Shown piece by piece: positions 8,897 to 16,757 of a stretch of DNA of 64,000 nt. The translations under genes were made by a program, and so were the position numbers. The notes under the pieces are model-generated. The model was not told the origin of the DNA and did no database searches. It saw nothing but the letters and a program-made list of their open reading frames with translations. The stretch's first letter is position 1; each line of letters starts with the position of its first letter. The DNA is from Metaclostridioides mangenotii (GTDB lineage: Bacteria > Bacillota > Clostridia > Peptostreptococcales > Peptostreptococcaceae): positions 62,001-126,000 of the forward strand of contig NZ_JAHLOF010000004.1 of NCBI RefSeq assembly GCF_018917235.1, given 5' to 3'.

Positions 8897-9691
8897 ATGA
8901 GCGAAGTTATAGTTATAACATCTGGGAAAGGTGGAGTTGGAAAGACTACCACTTCAGCTAACCTTGGAACTGCGCTAAGCTTGGAAAATAAAAAGACGGT
9001 AATAGTGGATGCCGATATCGGACTTAGAAACCTTGATGTGGTAATGGGTCTAGAAAATAGAATAGTTTACGACATAGTAGATGTTGTTGAAGGAACTTGT
9101 AGACTTAAGCAAGCCCTTATAAAAGACAAGAGATTCGATAATCTATACCTACTTCCTGCAGCTCAAACCAGAGATAAAAATGCAATTAAGGCAGAACAAA
9201 TGAAAGAGCTTTGCGATAAACTAAAAGAATCGTTTGATTATATCTTAATAGACTGCCCAGCAGGTATAGAGCAAGGATTTAAAAATGCTGTATCAGGGGC
9301 TGATAGAGCTATAGTTGTAACAAATCCAGAAATATCAGCAGTAAGAGATGCAGACAGAATAATAGGCTTATTAGAAGCAAATGAAATAAAAGACATAAGA
9401 CTTATAATCAATAGAATAAAACAGGATATGGTAAATCGAGGAGATATGATGGATAAACAAGATATCCTTGAGATTCTAGCCGTCGATTTATTAGGACTAG
9501 TTCCTGACGATGAAAGCATAATTATATCAACTAACAAAGGGGAACCAGCTATACTTGATTCTAAATCTCAGGCTGGACAAGCATATAAAAATATTGCCAA
9601 AAGAATATTAGGTCAAGATGTACCTTTACTAGAGTTTGCTACTGAAGGTGGTTTTTTCAGTAAGTTAAAAAGGCTAGTTATGGCAAAATAA
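8897..9691 (+). CDS. minD: Septum site-determining ATPase MinD
   Basis: 264 residues with the deviant Walker A motif SGKGGVGKTTTSANLG at the N-terminus, switch motif VDADIGLRNLD, and YILIDCPAGIEQG (Walker B). The C-terminal end GFFSKLKRLVMAK is the amphipathic membrane-targeting helix. MinD cycles on and off the membrane with ATP and recruits MinC; MinE triggers its release. Placed between minC (22 bases) and minE (12 bases). Confidence 0.97.
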   Translation: MSEVIVITSGKGGVGKTTTSANLGTALSLENKKTVIVDADIGLRNLDVVMGLENRIVYDIVDVVEGTCRLKQALIKDKRFDNLYLLPAAQTRDKNAIKAEQMKELCDKLKESFDYILIDCPAGIEQGFKNAVSGADRAIVVTNPEISAVRDADRIIGLLEANEIKDIRLIINRIKQDMVNRGDMMDKQDILEILAVDLLGLVPDDESIIISTNKGEPAILDSKSQAGQAYKNIAKRILGQDVPLLEFATEGGFFSKLKRLVMAK

Positions 9692-9703
9692 CAGGAGGGG
9701 AAT

Positions 9704-9994
9704 ATGGCTGTTTTTGATTTGTTTAAGGCTTTTTCTAACGACAGTAGAAAAAGTAAGTCAGTAGCTAAAGAAAGATTAAAACTGGTTTTAGTAAATGATA
9801 GAGTTGATTGTTCGCCTCAACTACTGGATATGATAAAATCGGATATGTTAAAGGTAATTGCAAATTATGCAGAGATAGAAGAATCAGGACTTGAGATAAA
9901 AATGTCAAAATGTAGAAGTGAAAAGGATGACTCTGCAATTTCAGCACTAGTTGCTAATATACCATTAAAGAGTATTAAAGAAAGAAATATGTAG
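9704..9994 (+). CDS. minE: Cell division topological specificity factor MinE
   Basis: 96 residues, starting MAVFDLFKAF, the membrane-binding N-terminus, then the MinD-contact region with AKERLKLVLVNDR and the C-terminal dimerisation domain ending in IPLKSIKERNM. MinE makes the Min system oscillate or form gradients; its presence means this organism uses the MinE type and not only DivIVA. Good ribosome site (GGAGGGG) before the ATG. Confidence 0.95.
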   Translation: MAVFDLFKAFSNDSRKSKSVAKERLKLVLVNDRVDCSPQLLDMIKSDMLKVIANYAEIEESGLEIKMSKCRSEKDDSAISALVANIPLKSIKERNM

Positions 9995-10000
9995 ATATAT

Positions 10001-10025
10001 AGGGGGGATATAACCTCCCTTTTAT
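10001..10025 (+). terminator. Probable terminator after minE
   Basis: AGGGGGG paired with CCTCCCT around a short AT loop, followed by TTTTATTG. The stem is short but GC-rich for this genome; some read-through into rodA is likely. Confidence 0.55.
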
Positions 10026-10065
10026 TGTTTTATAGTGTTTTGGTTAGTGAAGAGTAGGTGAAAAT

Positions 10066-11190
10066 ATGTTTAAGATTGACTATAAGATGATGTTTAAGTT
10101 AGTAAAACAACTTGATTGGAAATTGATAGTTATTGTTTTATCGATTCTTGGATTTGGCCTCGTAATGATAACTAGTGCAACACATCTAAATTCGGGTGGA
10201 AGTTTTGCAAAGATTTCTAAACAATTATTAGCATTTGTACTAGGAGTAGGACTGGTTATTTTTATATTATTCTTTGATTATAATACTATAGGTAAATACT
10301 ATAAATTACTTTACCTTATAAGCTTAATATTACTAGTTGCAGTTCTTTTACCTGTTATTGGGCTTGAAAGCAGAGGGGCTAGGAGATGGATTAAGTTAGG
10401 ACCTATAACACTTCAAACTTCAGAAATTGTTAAATTTACATTTATTATGTCATATGCAAAAATATTAGAAACTCACAAAGGTAAGTTAAACAATTTAAAG
10501 GAAATTTTTCCAGTTGTTATGTATGCAGTACCATTTATAGGGTTAATAATAGCTCAACCTGATTTAGGCTCAGCACTTGTATTTATTTGTATTGTTGCAG
10601 CAATGTTATTTGTTTGTGGTTTAGACTCAAAGATAATTAAGAGAAGCATAATTCTCATTGTTCTTATTTCTCCGATTCTATACTTGATGATGGCAGACCA
10701 TCAAAAAGTGAGAATTGAGGCATTTCTTAACCCTGAAGATATTACATTAAAAGGAAATTATCAGGTTATGCAATCTTTGATAGCTGTTGGATCAGGTGGA
10801 ATTAGTGGAAAAGGTCTTTTCAATGGGACACAAAACCAAGAGAATTTTCTACCTATAAATGATAGTGATTTTATCTTTGCAGTAGTAGGAGAAGAGCTTG
10901 GAGCAATTGGTATGTTTGTGTTAATTGTTCTGTATATAATGTTGTTGTTTAGGTTGATATACATATCGGGGGAGGCTAAGGACTTTTATGGCACCCTTAT
11001 AGTAATAGGAGTTTTTGGAATGCTCTTTTACCAGATAGTTCAAAATATTAGTATGACAATAGCTCTGCTCCCTGTTACAGGTATAACACTTCCATTTGTC
11101 AGTGCTGGAGCTAGCTCTATACTAACATCACTGGCAAACATTGGATTAGCATTAAATGTTTATATGAGAAGAAAAAAGATAAATTTCTAA
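10066..11190 (+). CDS. rodA: RodA/FtsW-family SEDS peptidoglycan polymerase, copy 1
   Basis: SEDS proteins polymerise lipid II into glycan strands together with a class B PBP. The 374-residue protein has about ten membrane helices and the conserved loop QPDLGSALVF, the signature [20 protein letters not shown] and GEELGAIG. The N-terminus MFKIDYK lies just after GTAGGTGAA. RodA rather than FtsW is suggested by the min/mre context. A second, very similar copy follows 178 bases downstream of its stop, in the same orientation. Confidence 0.92.
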   Translation: MFKIDYKMMFKLVKQLDWKLIVIVLSILGFGLVMITSATHLNSGGSFAKISKQLLAFVLGVGLVIFILFFDYNTIGKYYKLLYLISLILLVAVLLPVIGLESRGARRWIKLGPITLQTSEIVKFTFIMSYAKILETHKGKLNNLKEIFPVVMYAVPFIGLIIAQPDLGSALVFICIVAAMLFVCGLDSKIIKRSIILIVLISPILYLMMADHQKVRIEAFLNPEDITLKGNYQVMQSLIAVGSGGISGKGLFNGTQNQENFLPINDSDFIFAVVGEELGAIGMFVLIVLYIMLLFRLIYISGEAKDFYGTLIVIGVFGMLFYQIVQNISMTIALLPVTGITLPFVSAGASSILTSLANIGLALNVYMRRKKINF

Positions 11191-11310
11191 AACTTATAAA
11201 AAGTGTATATTATTAATGTCGTATTTTATGATATTATAATATATATGAATTTTATTAATTAAATTATAGGATTTTTAGAATAAGAAATCTTAAAGGGGGA
11301 TATCCTAAGG

Positions 11311-11340
11311 GACGATTCTCCTTTATTTAGTAAAATCGTC
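11311..11340 (+). repeat. Small hairpin between the two rodA copies
   Basis: GACGATT and AATCGTC can pair around a 16-base loop, just ahead of the second rodA. No T-run follows directly, so it is not a clear terminator. Whether it regulates the downstream copy is unknown. Confidence 0.35.
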
Positions 11341-11368
11341 TTATATAAAGTTGGAGAGTGGTGGTTAT

Positions 11369-12493
11369 TTGTTCAATATAAATTATAAATTGACATTAAA
11401 ATTAATCAAACAGTTAGACTGGAAGTTGATAACAATAGTTTTGGTGATATTTGGTTTTGGATTAATCATACTGAGTAGTGCAACACATGCTAACTCTACA
11501 GGAGGATTTAAACAAATCTATAAACAGATATTAGCTTTTATTCTAGGAGCAGGAGCTTTAGTTTTTATACTATTGTTTGATTATAATCTATTAGGAAAAT
11601 ATTATAAAGAAATATATTTGATAAGTTTAATTCTCCTTGCTGTTGTGCTAATTCCTGGAATTGGTGCAGTAAGAGGGGGAGCTAGATCTTGGCTACATAT
11701 TGGTCCTTTAGATTTTCAAACGTCGGAGCTAGTTAAGCTTACCTTTATAATAAGTTACGCTAAGATCGTAGAGAGCAAAAAAGGAAAATTAAATACAATA
11801 AAAGAAATAATACCGGTGTTGTTATACGCAGCACCATTTATTGGGTTGTTACTTGCTCAACCAGATCTAGGAGGAGCCATAGTTTTTATTTGTATTATTG
11901 CTGCGATGCTTTTTTTATCAGGTCTTAGTACAAAGTTAATTAAGAGAGCTATAATTATTGTTGTTTTAATTTCTCCGCTTCTTTATCTAGTGATGGCAGA
12001 TCACCAGAAGGTTAGAATAGAGGCCTTTTTAAACCCAGAAGATGTGACATTAAAAGGGAATTATCAAGTTATGCAATCATTGATAGCTATTGGATCTGGA
12101 GGCATTACAGGTAAAGGTCTATACAATGGAAGTCAAAATCAAGAGAACTTCTTGCCAGTACAAGACAGTGATTTTGTTTTCGCAGTTATTGGAGAGGAAC
12201 TTGGAGTATTTGGGATGCTCTTTGTAATTTTTATGTTTACTCTATTTATAATACGGTTGTTATATATTGCCCAAGAAGCGAAGGACTTTTACGGTTCCTT
12301 AATTGTAATAGGGGTAATGGGGATGTTTGCATATCAAATAATACAAAATATTGGCATGACAGTTGCCTTAATACCCGTAACTGGAGTAACACTGCCTTTT
12401 ATAAGTGCAGGAGCAAGTTCGGTTCTTACATCTCTTGCTAACTTGGGACTTGTTTTAAATGTGTACATGAGAAGAAAAAAAATAAATTTTTAA
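11369..12493 (+). CDS. rodA: RodA/FtsW-family SEDS peptidoglycan polymerase, copy 2
   Basis: A close paralogue of the preceding gene with the same loops ([31 protein letters not shown]) and the same C-terminal MRRKKINF. The TTG at 11369 is chosen because the protein then starts [20 protein letters not shown], aligning residue for residue with copy 1, and GGTGG lies just upstream; an in-frame TTG at 11351 would add six unmatched residues. The two copies look like a tandem duplication that has since diverged. mgsA starts 20 bases after its stop, so the two are probably co-transcribed. Confidence 0.9.
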   Translation: MFNINYKLTLKLIKQLDWKLITIVLVIFGFGLIILSSATHANSTGGFKQIYKQILAFILGAGALVFILLFDYNLLGKYYKEIYLISLILLAVVLIPGIGAVRGGARSWLHIGPLDFQTSELVKLTFIISYAKIVESKKGKLNTIKEIIPVLLYAAPFIGLLLAQPDLGGAIVFICIIAAMLFLSGLSTKLIKRAIIIVVLISPLLYLVMADHQKVRIEAFLNPEDVTLKGNYQVMQSLIAIGSGGITGKGLYNGSQNQENFLPVQDSDFVFAVIGEELGVFGMLFVIFMFTLFIIRLLYIAQEAKDFYGSLIVIGVMGMFAYQIIQNIGMTVALIPVTGVTLPFISAGASSVLTSLANLGLVLNVYMRRKKINF

Positions 12494-12513
12494 CTATGTT
12501 AGGTGGAAGTTTT

Positions 12514-12912
12514 ATGAATATAGCATTAATTGCTCATGATCAAATGAAAGAGACTATGGTAGCATTTTGTATAGGGTACGAAGCAATACTAAAAAAATAC
12601 GGTTTATACGCAACAGGAACTACAGGTAAGAGAATTATGGAAGGAACTGAACTGAATATCAATAGACTGGCTTCAGGACCTTTAGGAGGCGACCAGCAAA
12701 TAGGATCCTTAGTAGTTAATCAAGAAATTGATTTAGTAATTTTTTTAAGGGACCCATTAACATCGCAACCACATGAGACAGACATACAGGCTCTTATCAG
12801 ATTATGCGATGTATATTACGTACCTATAGCTACAAATCTAGCTTCGGCTGAAATATTTATTAAGGCTTTGGATAGAGGCGAACTATCGTGGAGAGAAGTT
12901 CGTAAAAGATAG
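12514..12912 (+). CDS. mgsA: Methylglyoxal synthase
   Basis: Converts dihydroxyacetone phosphate to methylglyoxal and phosphate, a glycolytic bypass under sugar-phosphate stress. The start [15 protein letters not shown], the phosphate-binding ATGTTGKRI and the catalytic-Asp motif [12 protein letters not shown] are all visible, and [15 protein letters not shown] is a family hallmark. The 132-residue form from ATG 12514 (AGGTGGAAG upstream) is preferred over ATG 12496, which lies ahead of the ribosome site. Confidence 0.95.
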   Translation: MNIALIAHDQMKETMVAFCIGYEAILKKYGLYATGTTGKRIMEGTELNINRLASGPLGGDQQIGSLVVNQEIDLVIFLRDPLTSQPHETDIQALIRLCDVYYVPIATNLASAEIFIKALDRGELSWREVRKR

Positions 12913-12921
12913 AAATAGAAC

Positions 12922-12977
12922 AAAATAACCGGCTAGTAATATTTGAATTAATTCAAATATTACTAGCCGGTTATTTT
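12922..12977. terminator. Perfect 56-nt palindrome, bidirectional-type terminator
   Basis: The sequence from 12922 to 12977 equals its own reverse complement (two 28-base arms with no spacer), beginning AAAATAACCGGCTAG and ending CTAGCCGGTTATTTT. It lies 9 bases after mgsA and would terminate the shape/division operon. Confidence 0.8.
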
Positions 12978-13084
12978 TGCTATATTTGAGTTAAAAAATA
13001 TACTGTACATTAGCTAAGTGTTATGTTATTATTTATTTCAAGTAATGAGTAATTCTTAAAAAATTTATAGATTGAGGTGATATA

Positions 13085-13345
13085 ATGGGCGAATTAGCAA
13101 AACTGCCTAATATAGGAAAAGAAGTCGAAGCTCAATTGAATAGAGTCGGTATAAGCACACTTAATCAACTTTCTGAGTTAGGTAGTAAACAAGCCTGGTT
13201 GTATATTAAAGAGATAGATGATTCAGCTTGTATACATAGATTATATGCTTTGGAAGGTGCAATCAGAGGTGTAAAGAAATGCGAATTACCTAGTATTATT
13301 AAAAATGATTTAAAAGAATTTTACTATAATGCTAATAATAAGTAG
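13085..13345 (+). CDS. Stand-alone TfoX C-terminal-domain protein
   Basis: 86 residues. ELAKLPNIGKEVEAQLNRVGI is the helix-hairpin-helix-like opening of the TfoX C-terminal domain, and the middle IHRLYALEGAIRG fits the same family. In proteobacteria TfoX/Sxy regulates competence; the function of isolated C-terminal domains in Firmicutes is not known, although the fold suggests nucleic-acid or protein binding. Ribosome site GAGGTGAT precedes the ATG. It is flanked by terminators, so it is probably a single-gene unit. Confidence 0.8.
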   Translation: MGELAKLPNIGKEVEAQLNRVGISTLNQLSELGSKQAWLYIKEIDDSACIHRLYALEGAIRGVKKCELPSIIKNDLKEFYYNANNK

Positions 13346-13371
13346 AGAGCAAAAAATAATAAATATAATAT

Positions 13372-13422
13372 AAAAAAGTAGCTATAAAAGATCCTATAAA
13401 GTGTTTTTTTAGCTACTTTTTT
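13372..13422. terminator. Terminator between the TfoX-like gene and the convergent ytaF
   Basis: AAAAAAGTAGCT (13372-13383) pairs with AGCTACTTTTTT (13411-13422) across an AT-rich loop. A-rich and T-rich flanks allow it to work in both directions. Confidence 0.75.
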
Positions 13423-13490
13423 AATAATATTAGGATTATTTTAATTTTCACTAGGTAAAAAGTTATACATAAAATAAAAAATTTATATAT

Positions 13491-14144
13491 TTAAAGTTTT
13501 AGAAAAGCTAAGATAATAAGTAAGACTCCACTTATCCATGAAATATCCATATTAATTTTATCGGATACTTTGCCACCAAAATTACATGCTATAATCATTA
13601 ACGTAGTATTAACAACTAAAAAAGAAAATAAAATTAATGTGTAGCTAAAATTAGTAATACCAGCACCAAAACCAGCAGCGAGCGCATCCATTGAAAGAGC
13701 TAAAGCCAAAACGGCAGATTCTTTTACTGATAAAGATTTCGAGAGATCTTTGTCTGCGCTTTCTGGATCTACGTATATTTGAAGTATAAAGCTCATATTA
13801 AACATAGAAAAATTTATTTCTTTATTAATATTGTTATTCTTTCTCTTAATAAAAGATTTAGATGTACTATCAAATAATTTAATTAAACCTATTAAAAATA
13901 ATATAGAAAAACAAAATATTTTAGTTAAACTGACGGGAATATAAGATCCAATCGTTGAACCTAAAAATAATGAAATGCCTAAAATTAAAGTACAGATAAT
14001 ATTTATAACTGCTATTGATGATAAAGGTAACTTTATTTTATTAGCACCATAAGCAAAACTTGCGACAAAAGAATCTATAGAAAGTGCTACGACAAGCAAC
14101 ATTATCTCTAATAAATAAAACACATTAAAACTCATAAATGACAC
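13491..14144 (-). CDS. ytaF: YtaF/MntP-like small membrane protein
   Basis: 217 residues with about six membrane helices and two copies of the family motif: ALSIDSFVASFAYG near the N-terminus and ALSMDALAAGFGAG in the second half. This internal repeat and the S-x-D motif place it in the MntP (manganese efflux) clan, closest to YtaF, annotated in sporulating Firmicutes as a sporulation membrane protein. The middle segment (about residues 95-135) is polar and contains PESADKD. It stands alone on the minus strand, convergent with the upstream gene. Confidence 0.8.
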   Translation of the reverse strand: MSFMSFNVFYLLEIMLLVVALSIDSFVASFAYGANKIKLPLSSIAVINIICTLILGISLFLGSTIGSYIPVSLTKIFCFSILFLIGLIKLFDSTSKSFIKRKNNNINKEINFSMFNMSFILQIYVDPESADKDLSKSLSVKESAVLALALSMDALAAGFGAGITNFSYTLILFSFLVVNTTLMIIACNFGGKVSDKINMDISWISGVLLIILAFLKL

Positions 14145-14267
14145 CGCCTTTCATAGTCTATTTTATATTTATTCATTCTCCAAAATTTTGTTACGAGAAT
14201 CAGAATTCTAGAATTATAAATTTTAAAAATTAAGAATATACATAGGAATTTTACAGATACTAATAAC

Positions 14268-14654
14268 ATGATTATTAGATTTCTGATTTATGGAGCATTG
14301 GGTTGGTGTATGGAAATTTTATGGACTGGTTTTCATTCACTAAAAGACAAAGATTATAAGATGACAGCGACAACATCTATTTGGATGTTTTTTATATATG
14401 GCATGGTAGTTTTTTTTGAACCTGTTTGCGATTTGTTAGCAGGGCTTCCAATTATAATAAGAGGTGGTGTATATGTTTTATGTATATTTGGTATCGAGTA
14501 CTTAACAGGAGGCTTTTTAAGAAGACTAGGGACATGTCCATGGGATTATACTGGAAGTAGGTTTAGCATCAATGGTCTTATAAGGTTAGATTATGCACCT
14601 GCATGGTTTTTAGCTGGAATAATATTTGAAACAGTATATAGGCAATTGATTTAG
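14268..14654 (+). CDS. Putative ABC-transporter type IV (CmpB-like, PF06541) membrane protein
   Basis: 128 residues, about four membrane helices. GALGWCMEILWTG near the start and GTCPWDYTGSRFSINGLIRLDYAPAWF segments near the end (read here as family hallmarks: CPWDY and the following G-I-RLDY) match the PF06541 family, whose members are small membrane proteins of uncertain transport role. No strong ribosome site precedes the ATG, so the start is less certain. No transporter partner gene is adjacent. Confidence 0.75.
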   Translation: MIIRFLIYGALGWCMEILWTGFHSLKDKDYKMTATTSIWMFFIYGMVVFFEPVCDLLAGLPIIIRGGVYVLCIFGIEYLTGGFLRRLGTCPWDYTGSRFSINGLIRLDYAPAWFLAGIIFETVYRQLI

Positions 14655-14673
14655 TAAGTTTCAAAAGAATACA

Positions 14674-14728
14674 TCGATTTATTGGGTTAAGTATTCAAGT
14701 ATTAATTATATTTGACCCAATAAATCGA
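14674..14728. terminator. Hairpin after the PF06541 gene
   Basis: TCGATTTATTGGGT and ACCCAATAAATCGA form a 14-bp perfect stem around a 27-base loop. The following bases are only modestly T-rich (CGCTTTCTAC), so termination is likely but not certain. Confidence 0.6.
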
Positions 14729-14855
14729 CGCTTTCTACTGATTATTTGAGTATCAAAAAAATAAGAGGCGTTAAATGCGTTAAATAAAATTAAATATAAA
14801 TGTTTTAATCTCTAATTAGACAAAATTGAACTAAAGACAAAAAGGAGTGAGGTTA

Positions 14856-15020
14856 ATGGCTATAAAGAACAATACGAATAAGAAAAATAAACAATTTGAA
14901 AAAATTGAAACTGAAAACAAAAATATGTTTAACAGTATAACAAACTCTGTTTCTGTAGAAAACCAAAATCAACATCACAATGTTAAAAAAGCATCTCTTG
15001 GACCAAACACTAAAAGATGA
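14856..15020 (+). CDS. Small polar protein of unknown function, 54 residues
   Basis: An ATG with a very strong ribosome site (AAAGGAGTGAGGT) opens 54 codons ending in TGA 15018-15020. The product is rich in Asn, Lys and Gln, without a signal peptide or membrane helix, and ends in HNVKKASLGPNTKR. The polar, low-complexity make-up with a defined basic C-terminus recalls small conserved proteins of clostridia, but I cannot name a family. A clear terminator follows at 15082. Judged real from the ribosome site plus terminator. Confidence 0.6.
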   Translation: MAIKNNTNKKNKQFEKIETENKNMFNSITNSVSVENQNQHHNVKKASLGPNTKR

Positions 15021-15081
15021 GGTAAGGATATATTGCAGGAGCAATTAGAAAAAAATAAGATCAAATAAATAGTTTTAAATC

Positions 15082-15118
15082 AAAAGGACTGTAGCAAATA
15101 AATGTGTACAGTCCTTTT
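15082..15118 (+). terminator. Terminator after the 54-residue gene
   Basis: AAAAGGACTGTA pairs with TACAGTCCTTTT around a 13-base loop; the T-run is short. Confidence 0.75.
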
Positions 15119-15180
15119 GAATATAAATATGTAAATCACAGTTCATCTATTAAAGTGTAAAACTTAAACTTTAAAATTAA

Positions 15181-15231
15181 ATAAGGATAGTCTTAAAACT
15201 GAATGTTATCCAGTTTCAATACTATCCTTAT
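15181..15231 (-). terminator. Terminator of fprA
   Basis: ATAAGGATAGT and ACTATCCTTAT pair; read on the minus strand the stem is followed by a T-rich stretch. It lies about 20 bases past the fprA stop. Confidence 0.65.
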
Positions 15232-15251
15232 TTATGAATAAACTTTTATAA

Positions 15252-16445
15252 TTATTTTATTAATTGTGCAAATTCTTTACCGAAGTTTATACAATCTTCA
15301 AAAGTATCATCACTTGGTGAGAATTTTTTCTTAAGAGGCTCTACTGGAGACTTAAATACCATTGATTTAATTAAATTTTGGGCTATTGTTATTCCTTCAC
15401 CGCTCCATCCAAATGATCCAAATACACCAGCTATCTTACCTTGGTTAATAACAGGATCTACAACTGAGAATAAATCCCACATAGGTTTTACCATAGTTTT
15501 GTTTATTGTAGGTGAACCTAGTAGTACAACTTTCGAAGACAAGAAAGCATCATGAACTTCTGATAATTTCATATTTTCTAAATCGTAAAGCTCAGCTTCT
15601 ACACCTTCAGCTTTTAAACCTTCAATAATTTTTTCGGCCATTCTTAAAGTATTGTTATATGCTGATAAGTAGAATACAGCTGCCTTATTTTGGTTTATAA
15701 ATCCTACATCTTCTGTAGCCCATTTTACATATTTTTCAACTATTGCATTAGGATCTTTGCTAAGCATTGGTCCATGAGAAGTAAGTATTGTATCAAATTC
15801 TACATTTAATTTTCCCAATTTCTCAACCGCACTTAAAACATGTTTGGCAAAAGGTTTTACTATACAATCATAGTAGAATCTTAATGAATCTTCATAGTTT
15901 TCTGTACCAACTATATCAGGATTAGTGTCAGCGTAGTGGCAACCAAATGCATCACATGTAAATAATAATTTATCTTCTTCTACATAACTAAACATTGTAT
16001 CTACCCAATGTAAAAATGGCGCAGTTATAAATTTGACAGTTCTTTTACCAATATTAAGTGTTTCACCATCTTTTATCACATGACAATTAAATGGTTTATT
16101 TATTTGACCATCTAAATAAGTTTTAGCAGCTTTTGTACAATAAACTACAATATCTGGGTTTATGTCAAGAAGATACTTTAAACTACCAGAATGATCTGGC
16201 TCTGTGTGATGAACTACAACATAATCAATATCAGATATAGAAGTTACGTCATTTAAATTTTCAAAAAATTGATCCTTGAAGTTCTCTTTAACTGTGTCAA
16301 ATAGAATAGTTTTCTCATCTTTTATTAAGTATGAGTTGTATGTAGTACCATAGTAAGTTTCCATTATAATGTCAAAGACTTTTAAGTCTTTGTCAGTAAC
16401 ACCCGTATAATAAACATCTTTTTTAATTTCAAAAACATTGCTCAT
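15252..16445 (-). CDS. fprA: A-type flavoprotein (flavodiiron protein), oxygen/NO reductase
   Basis: Flavodiiron proteins reduce O2 to water (or NO to N2O) in anaerobes. The N-terminal metallo-beta-lactamase-like domain has the diiron motif HHTEPDHSGSL, then H147-like FLHWVDTMFSY and CDAFGCHY, and TSHGPML. The C-terminal flavodoxin domain has LSAYNNTLRMAE (FMN phosphate loop) and FGSFGWSGEG. Start chosen at ATG 16445 (MSNVFEIKKDVYYTG) because GAGGAGG sits directly upstream; an in-frame ATG 13 codons earlier would place the ribosome site inside the gene. 397 residues, normal. Single-gene unit. Confidence 0.95.
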   Translation of the reverse strand: MSNVFEIKKDVYYTGVTDKDLKVFDIIMETYYGTTYNSYLIKDEKTILFDTVKENFKDQFFENLNDVTSISDIDYVVVHHTEPDHSGSLKYLLDINPDIVVYCTKAAKTYLDGQINKPFNCHVIKDGETLNIGKRTVKFITAPFLHWVDTMFSYVEEDKLLFTCDAFGCHYADTNPDIVGTENYEDSLRFYYDCIVKPFAKHVLSAVEKLGKLNVEFDTILTSHGPMLSKDPNAIVEKYVKWATEDVGFINQNKAAVFYLSAYNNTLRMAEKIIEGLKAEGVEAELYDLENMKLSEVHDAFLSSKVVLLGSPTINKTMVKPMWDLFSVVDPVINQGKIAGVFGSFGWSGEGITIAQNLIKSMVFKSPVEPLKKKFSPSDDTFEDCINFGKEFAQLIK

Positions 16446-16757
16446 TTTATATTCCTCCTCTAAAAAATTTTCATTTTTATCCATAAATTAAATTATACCC
16501 ATATATAGGAATAAATAAAACACTATATTTAATTTCTATAAAAATGTTCAAATTCACATATTTATATATTAACATAATTTATAAAAGATACAATAATCTT
16601 TAATTAAAAATCAAAAAATGCAAATATTCTGTATCATTATGTATAATATTTGTCTACTACTTTATAACATTAAATTTTGATAGTAAAACTTATATCGTGT
16701 ATAATAAGAATGATTAATTTAAATTGAATATATAACTAATTGGAGGTTTACTAATAG
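16446..16757. promoter_or_regulatory. Divergent promoter region between fprA and the radical SAM gene
   Basis: 312 very AT-rich bases without a gene. On the plus strand TTGATA (16677-16682) and TATAAT (16700-16705) are spaced by 17 bases, a good promoter for the downstream operon. On the minus strand TATAAT (complement of 16492-16497) is a candidate -10 for fprA, with no convincing -35. Confidence 0.65.

Noticed and set aside
15035..15067. A short TTG-initiated frame after the 54-residue gene
   Set aside because: Only about ten codons and just before the terminator; no support beyond chance.
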